From CAYFZO01 sp965226235 (lineage in GTDB: Bacteria > Pseudomonadota > Gammaproteobacteria > Poriferisulfidales > Oxydemutatoraceae): DNA of 64,000 nucleotides. The position numbers and the translations under genes were made by a program. Positions within the stretch are counted from its first letter, which is position 1. Each line of letters opens with the position of its first letter. The notes below the pieces were generated by a model that searched no databases, was not told the origin of the DNA, and was given only the letters and a program-made list of their open reading frames with translations. The stretch is from the NCBI GenBank assembly GCA_965226235.1, contig OZ245335.1, forward strand, positions 1,674,001 to 1,738,000. Direction: 5' to 3'. Shown piece after piece: positions 23,855 to 32,963 of this stretch.

Positions 23855-25079
23855 GCCCATGCCCATCCTGCTTTTCAACTCCTCCTTCTCGTAAGTCATA
23901 GTAAATGTCATTGTTTACAGTATTGAGTTTTCGGATTACCTCGTCAAATGTTGTTGCATAGATACCATCATCAGGCGTTATCTCAAAAGGTGTAATTTGC
24001 TGCTTATCAAACAGGTAGGCACCCACCTGATCAGGTTTCAGGATTTCATTTTCTTTGTATCGGTGCTTTTTCCTTAACTCCGTGGTGTTGTCTTGACTGA
24101 GCATAATGAGGGAGTTGAATTCGCGTATTATGTAGTCACTGTGTGTACTAATGACAATTTTCAAACCGGCATTGACTAGCCTGACCAGAAAACGCGCTAT
24201 TTTGATCTGATTTTCAGGATGGATATTTAATTCTGGCTCATCAATCATGAGAATATCGCCTTGACGCGCTTGGTACTCAAGATAAAACCAAAGCCCAAAC
24301 AGGCTTTTAACTGTGCTGGATGTAATGTGTAAACCCATCCTCTGAGTTTTGCGGCCATCACGCCTTACTTGATAGGGTTTAAACTCAACGCTGCCAGTAC
24401 TCTTATCGACCGTGTATACTCCTCCAGCGAGATCTTTTTTTAGGCGTTCGGCAAAAACATGGAACTCATGTAATGCTCCACGTTGAGTTTCCATCATATT
24501 ATTTAGCCAGTTGATATAATCAGCAATTGGAGTGGTATAACGGGAGTGAATAACATCACGCAACAATTCGCCAACGTTGATATTCTCTTTGGAGGCATGA
24601 TGTAACAGTGCGGTGCGGCGTGTACTCAATTCCCGAAAAAACAGATGCAAGCCATTGCGCTCAGCAGGCATAAGAAAAACAGATGGCTGGTAGTTCTTTG
24701 TTGCGTCAACCAGTTCCTTCCAACCTGTTTCATTCTTGATTTCAAAGCGGACACCGGCCAGTTTCTCTTCCGAGGTATTAAAAAAATCGGGAATTGTTGC
24801 CGAGACATGGTTGTTAAATTTTTTCAGATTGTCAAGGCGTTTCTCCACTATATAATCCTTATCCTTACCCCGATCCTTATCCTTACCCCGATCCTTATCC
24901 AGCCTGCGAGGTAATATGTTCAACTCTTGATAACAGTGATAAAGGGAATACATAGCCCAGGTTTTTCCGCTGTTATTGGGACCACAGAAAACAGTTAACG
25001 GCTTATGGGTAAATTCACCTTCGTAAATACAACCCAGGTTTTTTATACTGAAATGCAGCTCGTTTGGTGGATTAATCAT
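23847..25079 (-). CDS. AAA/SMC-like ATPase of a second ATPase-nuclease pair
   Basis: 410 residues. Walker A is CGPNNSGKT near residue 38, the Walker B-type segment is LMIDEPELNIHPENQ near residue 290, and the switch segment is IVISTHSDYIIREFN, as in OLD-like AAA_15 ATPases. An acidic/basic linker at about residues 60-75 contains a DRGKDK duplication coded by an 18-bp tandem repeat (24855-24900). The gene is noticeably AT-richer than the housekeeping genes and lies between IS3 and ISNCY relics, so horizontal acquisition is likely. No TOPRIM domain follows; the coupled gene downstream would be the effector. Confidence 0.82.
   Translation of the reverse strand: MINPPNELHFSIKNLGCIYEGEFTHKPLTVFCGPNNSGKTWAMYSLYHCYQELNILPRRLDKDRGKDKDRGKDKDYIVEKRLDNLKKFNNHVSATIPDFFNTSEEKLAGVRFEIKNETGWKELVDATKNYQPSVFLMPAERNGLHLFFRELSTRRTALLHHASKENINVGELLRDVIHSRYTTPIADYINWLNNMMETQRGALHEFHVFAERLKKDLAGGVYTVDKSTGSVEFKPYQVRRDGRKTQRMGLHITSSTVKSLFGLWFYLEYQARQGDILMIDEPELNIHPENQIKIARFLVRLVNAGLKIVISTHSDYIIREFNSLIMLSQDNTTELRKKHRYKENEILKPDQVGAYLFDKQQITPFEITPDDGIYATTFDEVIRKLNTVNNDIYYDLREGGVEKQDGHGHD
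24855..24900 (-). repeat. 18-bp tandem repeat in the ATPase linker
   Basis: ATCCTTATCCTTACCCCG on the plus strand is repeated about 2.5 times with perfect identity, encoding DRGKDK units. Copy-number change would alter linker length without breaking the frame. Confidence 0.85.
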
Positions 25080-25309
25080 TACTCATACCCTAACTCTTTA
25101 GTTTAAATTGATGGGTGGTTACTGGACATATATGGTTTTAACCTGTCCTGCCTCAACGGCCTTGGGTTACCACGAAACTAAATATAATAAATGTGGCAAG
25201 ACTATCTTAAGGGATGCGGACATCAAAGAGCTTAACGCATGTTGTCATCCCAAAGCAATAATGTCCCCTTTTGGCAATCGGAGGGGCTGTGTCAAAGGAG
25301 ACCATTATT

Positions 25310-25732
25310 TTGAGCAAGAAAGAACTGGATCGTGCCTCGATCATCCGACAAGCGGGTGCGTCAGCGTGAGGCGGCGTGGCAACTGGGTTTGAGCGTGCGA
25401 CAGGTCAAGCGCCTGGCTCGTCGCTACCGTGAGGGGGAGCCGGGAGCTTGGTATCAGGCCACCGAGGGAAGCGGCCAGGCAACGCGATAGCTCCATCGGT
25501 GCACCAGGGCATACTCACCTTGATCCGGGAGCGCTATAGCGACTTTGGGCCCACCCTGGCCTGCGAGAAGCTGGCGCAACTGCACGGGCAACGCCTCTCG
25601 GCCGAGACTCTGCGCTGATGGCTCATCGACGCGGGGCTCTGGCAGCTCAAACGACGCAAACCGCCACGTATCCATCAACCCCGGCTTCGCCGCCCCCGCC
25701 TGGGCGATCTGGTCCGGATTGATGGTTCACCT
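25310..25732 (+). pseudogene. ISNCY-type transposase relic
   Basis: A plus-strand relative of the fragment at 2716-3312. Pieces in different frames read SKKELDRASIIR, GLSVRQVKRLARRYREG, LIRERYSDFGPTLACEKLAQLHGQRLSAETLR and finally GDLVRIDGSP, where it is truncated after the first DDE aspartate. There are several frameshifts and at least one internal stop (TGA near 25617). Its 5' side (about 25258) carries the same end-like TAATGTC block as the 2.7-kb repeats. The following 160 bp, up to the AddB-like gene end, show nothing recognisable. Confidence 0.7.
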
Positions 25733-25891
25733 GATCTTCCCCCTGATACAGGCCCGCTTGAAATGAGAAAAAAACATCTTGTCAGGCTGCTATCAACGCC
25801 TGCAGTTGCGGAGGCAGTTCCAGGCTTTGCGGCCTGGGGTGTCGGCTTGCAGGATCGACCCTCCCGGGTACACCTGCGGGTGCAGTGGATT

Positions 25892-28699
25892 TCAACTCCA
25901 GGACTTGCGACGGCACACGCCACCGTAGTCGCAGTATTGGCAACCCTCGTCGCTGGCCCACGCCGGCAGGGGCAACTCGACGAGATCCTCCCCGAACGTC
26001 TGCAGCCTTTCGCGCAACCGCCTCCGCGCCTGGTCCAGTTCCTCCCCCGCGAGCGTCACCGCCCTGAGGTCTTTCATATCCAGGTAACTCACCGCCTTGA
26101 CCTTGTCGTAAAACAGAGCATAGGCAGTGAGTTGAATATCTTCCCCATTGAGCATGGCGCTGCGTGGCTGCCGGTGTCGGCTCTTGTGGTCAAGGATATG
26201 AATGCCGTCGCTCTCGTGAATCACGCAATCCGGTTTCCCATGCAGGCGTAGTCTGTCCGAAAGCTCCTTCTCGCGAGGCGTCTCGACTTCAAATGTCGCG
26301 TCGGCACTGGTGTTTTTGATGAGCCAGTCCACGTACCAGTCGATCGAGACGAGCGTCTGCTGTGCCCCTTCTACGGACGAATAGTGACGTTCGACATGCG
26401 GGGAGAATTCAGCTTCGACGATGGCGTGCGCCAATTCGAGCGCGTAACTTCGATGTTCCTCGATCCACGGCCTGTCCATCGGCCCAGGCAGGCGATCGTC
26501 GATGTTGCCGAGCAGCGCCGCCATGCAACGGTGCATGCGTTCACCGTAGACGCGCCGGCTGTCGTATGGCTCCACCTCGGGAGCAGGTTTGAGCCGCAGG
26601 ATGTGCCGTGCGAAAAAGCGATACGGGCATACGACCGCCATCTGCGCCGCGCTGACGCTTAGCTTTTCGATCGTTGTCGGTGTCCCGGGCGGTATCCTCG
26701 GCGCGGGCATCCGCGGCCTTGTCGGAGGCGGCAGCGTGGTTTCGGTCGAGTCGCGGATGGATATTTCGGCCCGGCGCCTGAGTTGTCCCTCCTCCAGGTC
26801 GCAGTCGTATGCCAGCGCATGGAAGTGCTGTAGCCCATCCAGCCAGGGCGCCGGTGTCAGCATCCGCCCGCCATCCGTCTTCTGGCAAGTCAGCAGCGTC
26901 TGCCCGGCGTTTTCCAGCGCGGTGCGGAACAGATCGAACTGCGTGGCGACCCGCTGGCTACGGCTCGGCAGACCCAGGGTTTGACGCAACTCTTCATCCA
27001 TCAGCGGCAACGGATCATGGGGCAACGCATGATCGGCATCGAGTGCCGCGATGACCAATCCGGCGGGGCGCACCAGTGTCGCTTGCGACAGGTTGTAGAA
27101 CGCGAGCAGATGCCGGTGCTCTTTCGGCACGAATTTTTTGTTCTCGAGCATGTGGATGATCCAGCCACGCCATTGGTTCCAGTTCCCGTACGTGCTTTGG
27201 CGACCGGCAGCTACGGCCATCGCTTCCAGTGCCTCGACGATTGCCTTTCCGGCATCATCCTGTCGCAGTGCCGTGTCCATCCCCAGCTTCTGCATGGATG
27301 TCAGCAGCCCATCAAACAACCGCGGCAAAGCCAATCGACGGGATTGTGTCCGCTCGCGTAAACCGGCGACCGCGGAGTCGATGCGCCTGACGATCATCCT
27401 GGCATCTTCAGCCGCCCGGTCCGCTTCGTGGCGTCCGACATCCGGGGATGTCAACGCTGCCACGGTTTCATCAAAGCTTCTGAATGCATCGAGCCCGGCG
27501 AACTCTCTTTCAAGGTATGAACCGGCTGCCTGGATACGTTCCACCTCGATGCCATAGCCGCAGTAAGGCGATCGCGCCAGTGCCAGGATGGCACCTGCGT
27601 CGAACCCCCTTTCGCTCGGTGGGATCAGTGTTGCTATCGCCGTCGCACTGGCAGTGGTAGACAGTGCCCAGCCTACGTGGTCGTGTAGCGGAACACCATT
27701 GGCCTCCAGCACTGCCCTGAGCCGACGCGACAGCTTTCTGTCCTGGCTGACGACGGCAATCGGCAGGAGGCCGGCTTCGAGCCAGTCCCGAACCTGCAGA
27801 TAAATGCCGGATGCGTGTTGTTCCAGGGTTTCGGGTTTGAACACACTGACGCGCCCGCTCACCGGGCTGCTCTCGAAGCGGCCCCTGATGTCGCACGCGC
27901 GAGCGGATACCACACGATCATCGGAAAATGCCGCGTCGAGAAAGTGACCGAACGCCGTGTCGGTTGCCACCGGCACGAGCGGTTTTCCGGTAATGGCCCC
28001 GGCGACCTCGAGGGCGGGCGAAACATAGCGCCCCTGCGCGCGCGCGCGGGTGGTCAACGTCAACCGTCCGGTTTCATACAACCGCCGGGCCCACGCGCTT
28101 TCGTCCAGGGACAGTTCGTGCAGTCCGCAGATGAATACGTGCCGGTCATCATCGAGCAACGCGTTTCCTTGCAGGCTGTTGCGGTACAACGTCCTGGTAT
28201 CCGGCGTTTGTTCCTGGATCATGTGCCAGGCCGCATGCAGTTGCCGCACAATTTCCGCCGTGACGGAAGCATTCAGGTTTGTCGGTAGCGTTTGCGGGTA
28301 CGTCGCCGCCAGTTGATCGAACAAGCGCAGGAACTGTTTGGCGAATTCCCAGTGGGAAACATACGGCAGCAGGCGCGGGTGTTCCGCGAGCGCGTCCGCG
28401 ATCAGCAACTCGCATTCATACTGGGAGAGCGTCTCGGGAGAGGTCGGCACACGTTCACCGAACAGGATGTTCAGCGTGGCAATGGTCGGCGCCAGCAGTG
28501 CCGTGCACCCATGCGTTTGTGCATGCGCCAGCAGGCGTTGTCGCAACTGCGCCTGGTAGAACTGTTGCGGCACGACGATAACGGCGCGCCGCAAATCAGG
28601 CAGGGTGTCGGCAAAATGCGTGATGACCGCTTGCGCGCACGCATCGATCAAATCGCAATCCCCGCCGACCGCGTGCAGTCGTTTCGGGGTGGACGCCAC
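25892..28699 (-). CDS. AddB-like helicase-nuclease subunit (PD-(D/E)XK, Fe-S)
   Basis: 935 residues. The N-terminal two thirds resemble the degenerate helicase region of AddB/RexB-type proteins (RRAVIVVPQQFYQAQLRQRL at the start). The C-terminal third is a RecB-type nuclease: CPYRFFARHIL, then YGERMHRCMAALLG, then HGKPDCVIHESDG and ILDHKSR, giving the D...D-x-K catalytic set. The end CQYCDYGGVC plus the earlier Cys at about residue 660 would hold a 4Fe-4S cluster, as in AddB. Such proteins normally act with a UvrD-like AddA helicase in double-strand-break processing. No addA follows here; an ISNCY relic does. It is preceded by fdxA with a 4-bp gap. Confidence 0.78.
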   Translation of the reverse strand: MASTPKRLHAVGGDCDLIDACAQAVITHFADTLPDLRRAVIVVPQQFYQAQLRQRLLAHAQTHGCTALLAPTIATLNILFGERVPTSPETLSQYECELLIADALAEHPRLLPYVSHWEFAKQFLRLFDQLAATYPQTLPTNLNASVTAEIVRQLHAAWHMIQEQTPDTRTLYRNSLQGNALLDDDRHVFICGLHELSLDESAWARRLYETGRLTLTTRARAQGRYVSPALEVAGAITGKPLVPVATDTAFGHFLDAAFSDDRVVSARACDIRGRFESSPVSGRVSVFKPETLEQHASGIYLQVRDWLEAGLLPIAVVSQDRKLSRRLRAVLEANGVPLHDHVGWALSTTASATAIATLIPPSERGFDAGAILALARSPYCGYGIEVERIQAAGSYLEREFAGLDAFRSFDETVAALTSPDVGRHEADRAAEDARMIVRRIDSAVAGLRERTQSRRLALPRLFDGLLTSMQKLGMDTALRQDDAGKAIVEALEAMAVAAGRQSTYGNWNQWRGWIIHMLENKKFVPKEHRHLLAFYNLSQATLVRPAGLVIAALDADHALPHDPLPLMDEELRQTLGLPSRSQRVATQFDLFRTALENAGQTLLTCQKTDGGRMLTPAPWLDGLQHFHALAYDCDLEEGQLRRRAEISIRDSTETTLPPPTRPRMPAPRIPPGTPTTIEKLSVSAAQMAVVCPYRFFARHILRLKPAPEVEPYDSRRVYGERMHRCMAALLGNIDDRLPGPMDRPWIEEHRSYALELAHAIVEAEFSPHVERHYSSVEGAQQTLVSIDWYVDWLIKNTSADATFEVETPREKELSDRLRLHGKPDCVIHESDGIHILDHKSRHRQPRSAMLNGEDIQLTAYALFYDKVKAVSYLDMKDLRAVTLAGEELDQARRRLRERLQTFGEDLVELPLPAWASDEGCQYCDYGGVCRRKSWS

Positions 28700-28703
28700 G
28701 ATT

Positions 28704-29027
28704 TCAGCGTTCCAGCAACTTCAGCTTATCCGGCGCGCCTCTCCACTGGTCCGCGTCGGTTGGCGCGTCCCGTTTGACTGTAATCACCGGCCATCGCTCA
28801 CACAGTTCAGCGTTGAGCTCCAGAAAGCCTTTATGCTCGTTCGGTAAATCATCGTCGGCATAAATCGCGTTCACGGGGCAGGCTGGAATACACGCCGCGC
28901 AGTCGATGCACTCCTGCGGGTCGATCGCAAGAAAATTCGGGCCTTCGTGAAAGCAGTCCACCGGACAGACCTCGACGCAGTCGGTATATTTGCATTTGAT
29001 ACAGTCTTCGGTAACAACGTAAGTCAT
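28704..29027 (-). CDS. fdxA: Seven-iron ferredoxin FdxA
   Basis: 107 residues starting MTYVVTEDCIKCKYTDCVEVCP. The first cysteine group and the second (CIDCAACIPACP) form the 3Fe-4S and 4Fe-4S clusters of the Azotobacter-type 7Fe ferredoxin. The C-terminal extension ending in KLLER is standard. I start it at the internal ATG 29027 because the preceding 19 codons are not family-like. It is a cytoplasmic electron carrier. The gene directly downstream on the same strand encodes an Fe-S nuclease; cotranscription is likely, a functional link is not implied. The 186 bp upstream show no clear gene. Confidence 0.93.
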   Translation of the reverse strand: MTYVVTEDCIKCKYTDCVEVCPVDCFHEGPNFLAIDPQECIDCAACIPACPVNAIYADDDLPNEHKGFLELNAELCERWPVITVKRDAPTDADQWRGAPDKLKLLER

Positions 29028-29213
29028 GGCCGTCTCAGTATAAGACATTGGCAAAGAGGTGCAGGCGCGACGCATGCGTTGCACCAGGCTGGGAACGGAA
29101 CCGGGAGCGCCCGACGCCGTTTTTCGGTTATCCGCCGGAGATCCGCTTGCCTGATTCAGGCTTCTGAAACCCGTCGTTTGGCTCTTTGCTCATATTCTTC
29201 CTTGATATGTAAA

Positions 29214-29471
29214 TCAGGAATAGGGCAATTCATCGATTCCGGCCTTGTCGATATCTCCGAAAATTTTGTTGGCGAATTCCTTGAGGTGCGGCAGACGGAG
29301 TGCGTCGTACCATTGCTTGAGGTAAGGATTGCTGGGCAGGGCGTCTCGCAGGCCGTGCGTGAGACCGCCGATTCCGCAGAACATGTCCACTGCCCGGATT
29401 GCCGGACGATTCGGAGTCGCTGCCGACTTCGGCATGGGGTCGGTTTGAGATTGCGGATTCGTGATGGTCAT
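29214..29471 (-). pseudogene. Truncated DNA cytosine-5 methyltransferase, fused to foreign tail
   Basis: Residues 27-43 (IRAVDMFCGIGGLTHGL) are motif I, the AdoMet-binding loop of C5-cytosine methyltransferases. After GLRDALPSN the frame changes character (YLKQWYDALRLPHLKEFAN to the stop) and has none of motifs IV (PCQ), VI or VIII. The gene therefore seems to have lost its body by an internal deletion that joined its start to another gene's end. It is a relic of a restriction-modification or Dcm-like system. It lies beside IS481 and IS3 ends. Confidence 0.65.
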
Positions 29472-29556
29472 TTGCGACTTGATTGCGGAGGTCGAAAGGT
29501 TAAGCTACGCATCAAGTATATACAGGGTCATCAGGATGCACTCTGGCAACCTGGGT

Positions 29557-29709
29557 TGTATGAGTCCACCACATATGGGGCAAACGAGGCAGGCGTTGGG
29601 CGAGCATTTGGCAGGGTGTCGGGTTATCGATCCCTCGGTGTGGTCTGTGTCCATTATAGCGATCGAGGTAGCCCGGCAAGTGCTGGTTGAATGAGCGTAG
29701 ATCTTCCAA
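29557..29709 (-). pseudogene. IS481-family transposase, C-terminal relic with terminal repeat
   Basis: The minus strand encodes MEDLRSFNQHLPGYLDRYNG and then HRPHRG and CQMLAQRLP, the C-terminal part of the same transposase type as at 37205-38121. It runs into the terminal inverted repeat at 29557-29582 (TGTATGAGTCCACCACATAT). The catalytic core is missing. Confidence 0.75.
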
Positions 29710-29730
29710 CAGAAGCTCTCGGCAACCCCA

Positions 29731-29818
29731 ATCGCTTCATCTCCACTGATGATCTCCTTCGCGTCGGAAGAATGGAAAAATTCTCACTTCGCATGGGCCG
29801 GATTACAGGGAAAGATCA
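29731..29818 (-). mobile_element. Solo left end of the IS3 element
   Basis: In inverse orientation this 88-bp stretch matches 21822-21900 of the IS3 element: the leader containing the GAAGGAGGT region, the CTCACTTCGCATGG block and the inverted repeat (29794-29818, ending AAAGATCA). The match stops near orfA's start codon. The remaining stretch to 30040 holds no gene I can support. Confidence 0.75.
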
Positions 29819-30040
29819 CCAGGAATCGGTTTATACATAAAATCCGCTGGGGTGTTGTTTATTACACGACAGGCGGCATCATATTCAGGATCGGCGGATC
29901 GAACGGGCATCTGGCGGTGCCATTTTTTACATGAAAAAGTCACGGCGACATCGAACCGGATCGGGCCTGGCGAGGGGCTTCGGCTGCGTGCGTGGCTTCC
30001 GGGGCCGGATGGAACCCGACCTCGGCGGTCGGCAGGCGCG

Positions 30041-30631
30041 TTGAGTTGGCGGTCCCGCCAGGACAGAGACCCGTGGGTCAAGGCCGCCCGGCAGGAGGGG
30101 TGGCGGTCGCGCGCGGTATTCAAGCTCCAGGAAATCGACAGGAAGCACAAGCTGCTCAGGCGCGGGATGTGTGTGGTCGATCTGGGCGCGGCACCAGGTG
30201 CATGGAGTCAATATGCGGCACAAAAGGTTGGGAAAAGCGGCCGCGTGGTGGCAATGGATCTGCTCGAAATGCAGCCGTTGCCCGGCGTCGATATTCTGCT
30301 TGGCGACGCAGCGACCCCGGAGGGGCTCAAACGTCTGCGCGACAGGCTGGCCGGCCGGCGCGCCGATTTTGTCATCTCGGATATGTCTCCCAATATAACG
30401 GGGAACGCGTCGGTGGATATGCCAGCGGCGTTGGCATTGGCGCAGGCTGCTTCCGATGTCGCCGACGCGGTGCTGGCAGACAGCGGCAGGTTGCTGTTCA
30501 AGCTGTTCCAGGGGACAGGGTTTGCCGAATACCTGGTTTGTCTCAGGCGGCGTTGCGCACACGTGGCATCGATCAAACCTGCGGCCTCGCGTCCTCAAAG
30601 TCGGGAGATATACATCCTGGCGAGATTTTGA
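30041..30631 (+). CDS. rlmE: 23S rRNA 2'-O-ribose U2552 methyltransferase RlmE
   Basis: Read from TTG 30041 the protein has 196 residues (E. coli 209). DPWVKAARQEGWRSRAVFKLQEID is the conserved N-terminus, VDLGAAPGAWSQYA the AdoMet loop, and FVISDMSPNITGN, LLFKLFQG and SREIYILARF carry the catalytic K-D-K-E residues. It methylates U2552 in the A loop during late 50S assembly. The extreme N-terminus expected upstream (Ser/Arg-rich) is not clearly present and no good ribosome-binding site precedes the TTG, so the 5' end may have been altered by the insertions just upstream. In many Gammaproteobacteria it precedes ftsH, as here. Confidence 0.85.
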   Translation: MSWRSRQDRDPWVKAARQEGWRSRAVFKLQEIDRKHKLLRRGMCVVDLGAAPGAWSQYAAQKVGKSGRVVAMDLLEMQPLPGVDILLGDAATPEGLKRLRDRLAGRRADFVISDMSPNITGNASVDMPAALALAQAASDVADAVLADSGRLLFKLFQGTGFAEYLVCLRRRCAHVASIKPAASRPQSREIYILARF

Positions 30632-30740
30632 TGGCCGGGGCATCGACAGAGGTGTCGGTTACCATCGGTCATCGCCATTGCAGATGAGAGGCAACGGGCA
30701 CCCGGGGCCATGGATGGATGGAAAGTGGCCGGGTTTCTTT

Positions 30741-30808
30741 CATTCCGCACGGGCGGGCGTTGGGGGTGACCATGTTTCTGCCCGAGAAGGACAAGCTCGG
30801 CCACACCC
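30741..30808 (+). repeat. Displaced 68-bp copy of an internal ftsH segment
   Basis: Matches 32302-32369 inside ftsH with about four mismatches and encodes the peptide IPxGRALGVTMFLPEKDKL. It lies in the rlmE-ftsH gap, about 1.56 kb upstream of its source. The rest of this gap (30632-30988) has no gene; the ftsH promoter is near its end. Confidence 0.9.
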
Positions 30809-30896
30809 ATGATGCGTATTGCGCCGGTGCCGGTTCCGCGCCTCCCTTGCAGGTGCAGATGGAAACTCGTCTGGTGCCATTGGTTCTCCCCCGCCA

Positions 30897-30923
30897 TTGC
30901 AGGGGCCTTAAAAAAGGTATAAT
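30897..30923 (+). promoter_or_regulatory. Probable ftsH promoter
   Basis: A perfect TATAAT at 30918-30923 with TTGCAG 15 bp upstream (a short spacer). It lies 66 bp before the ftsH start. A heat-shock (sigma-32) element is not evident. Confidence 0.4.
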
Positions 30924-30988
30924 CGGCCCATATTGAAGTTGGGGCACATGGTTGCTTCATCACAGCAGGTCGAACGAGCCGAGGCCAC

Positions 30989-32908
30989 ATGGCGAAGAAT
31001 CTGATTATATGGGCAGTCATCGCGGTTATGTTGATGACGGTCTTTAACAATTTCGTTGGCCATCGCGAGAAAATAGACCAGATTCCCTACTCCCGGTTTA
31101 TTGCCGACGTCAGGGGGGGGGTGGTCCGTAGCGTCGAGATCGACGCGGACAACCGCACCATCCACGGCTACACCTTCAGCAACGAGCGCTTTACCACCTT
31201 CAATCCGGGCGATCCGGATATGGTCAACGATCTGCTCTCCCACGAGGTCGAGATTCATACCGCGCCCAACAAGCAACCATCCCTGTTGCTTGACATTCTG
31301 ATCAGTTGGTTCCCCATGCTCCTGCTCATTGGTTTGTGGGTGTTTTTCATGCGCCAGATGCAAAGCGGTGCCGGGGGGCGTGGCGCGATGTCCTTTGGCA
31401 GAAGCAAGGCGCGGTTGATGAGCGAAGACCAGACCAAGGTAACGTTCAAGGACGTTGCCGGCATTGAGGAAGCCAAGGAGGAAGTCAGCGAGATTGTCGA
31501 GTTCCTGAAAGACCCGCGCAAGTTCCAGAGGCTTGGCGGGCGGATCCCCAAGGGTGTATTGATGGTCGGCGCGCCGGGCACCGGCAAGACCCTGCTGGCG
31601 AAAGCCATAGCGGGAGAAGCCCAGGTTGCCTTCTTTTCCATTGCAGGGTCGGATTTCGTCGAGATGTTTGTCGGCGTCGGTGCTTCCCGGGTTCGGGACA
31701 TGTTTGTACAGGCGAAAAAGCACGCGCCATGCATTATTTTCATTGACGAGATCGACGCGGTCGGCCGGCATCGAGGCACCGGTCTGGGGGGTGGCCACGA
31801 TGAGCGCGAGCAGACCCTGAACCAGCTTCTCGTCGAGATGGACGGCTTCGAGGGGCAGGAAGGCACGATCGTGATCGCGGCGACCAACCGTCCGGATGTG
31901 CTCGACCCGGCGCTGCTGAGGCCGGGACGTTTCGACCGGCAGGTGGTGGTACCGTTGCCGGACGTACTGGGGCGCGAGCAGATACTGAAAGTGCACATGC
32001 GCAAGGTGCCATGCCACGAGGATGTGCGGTCCGACTTGCTGGCGCGGGGCACGCCCGGGTTTTCCGGCGCCGACCTGAGCAATCTGGTCAACGAAGCTTC
32101 TTTGTTTGCTGCCAAGGCCAGCAAGCGCCTGGTCGAGATGGAAGACTTTGAGAAAGCCAAGGACAAGATCCTGATGGGTACCGAGCGTCGGTCGATGGTA
32201 ATGACCGAGGAAGAGAAAAAGCTGACCGCCTACCATGAGGCCGGACACGCGATCGTCGGGCGTAGCGTGCCGGAGCATGACCCCGTCTACAAGGTCACGA
32301 TCATTCCGCGCGGGCGGGCGTTGGGGGTGACCATGTTTTTGCCCGAGAAGGACAAGCTCAGCCACACCAAGCGCAAGCTCGAAAGCCAGATTTCAAGCCT
32401 GTTTGGCGGGCGGATAGCCGAGGAGTTGGTTTTTGGTCCGAAGTCGGTCACCACCGGTGCCTCGAATGATATTGAGCGTGCCACCGAAATCGCCTACAAG
32501 ATGGTGACCCGCTGGGGGTTGTCGGACAGCCTCGGTCCGCTTTCTTACGGCGACGAAGAGGATCACCCGTTTCTTGGGCAGGCGCTTGCACACCAGGGCA
32601 AAACCCTGTCGGAAGATACCGCCGAAAAGATCGACCGGGAGGTTCGTCGCATCATCGATGAAAACTACGAACGCACCCGCAGCATTCTCACGGAAAATAT
32701 GGACAAGCTGCATGCCATGGCAAACGCGCTGATGAAATACGAAACGCTGGATGCCGATCAGATAGACGATGTGATGTCAGGCAAGGAACCGCGCCCTCCC
32801 AAGGGTTGGGATGATGACGACCATTCCGGCGGTCACGAGACCAGGGTGGACCCCACCGATGGGGATGATCTGGTAGGGAAGATCGGCGCACCCGCGGGTC
32901 AACACTGA
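30989..32908 (+). CDS. ftsH: ATP-dependent zinc metalloprotease FtsH
   Basis: 639 residues. The N-terminal membrane helix (IIWAVIAVMLMTVF) is followed by a periplasmic domain, a second helix (FPMLLLIGLWVFF near 105-118), and the AAA module with Walker A GAPGTGKT (about 193) and Walker B IIFIDEID. The second region of homology lies before residue 320. The M41 zinc site is HEAGH near residue 415. The tail is disordered and acidic. FtsH degrades membrane proteins and regulators such as LpxC in E. coli. An internal 68-bp segment is copied in the upstream gap. In E. coli folP follows; here glmM follows directly. Confidence 0.96.
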   Translation: MAKNLIIWAVIAVMLMTVFNNFVGHREKIDQIPYSRFIADVRGGVVRSVEIDADNRTIHGYTFSNERFTTFNPGDPDMVNDLLSHEVEIHTAPNKQPSLLLDILISWFPMLLLIGLWVFFMRQMQSGAGGRGAMSFGRSKARLMSEDQTKVTFKDVAGIEEAKEEVSEIVEFLKDPRKFQRLGGRIPKGVLMVGAPGTGKTLLAKAIAGEAQVAFFSIAGSDFVEMFVGVGASRVRDMFVQAKKHAPCIIFIDEIDAVGRHRGTGLGGGHDEREQTLNQLLVEMDGFEGQEGTIVIAATNRPDVLDPALLRPGRFDRQVVVPLPDVLGREQILKVHMRKVPCHEDVRSDLLARGTPGFSGADLSNLVNEASLFAAKASKRLVEMEDFEKAKDKILMGTERRSMVMTEEEKKLTAYHEAGHAIVGRSVPEHDPVYKVTIIPRGRALGVTMFLPEKDKLSHTKRKLESQISSLFGGRIAEELVFGPKSVTTGASNDIERATEIAYKMVTRWGLSDSLGPLSYGDEEDHPFLGQALAHQGKTLSEDTAEKIDREVRRIIDENYERTRSILTENMDKLHAMANALMKYETLDADQIDDVMSGKEPRPPKGWDDDDHSGGHETRVDPTDGDDLVGKIGAPAGQH

Positions 32909-32963
32909 AATCAGTGGGGGTCGGACGCGGCTGGTTTGTCGGGTGCGGATTCGGGGCGCGAAA

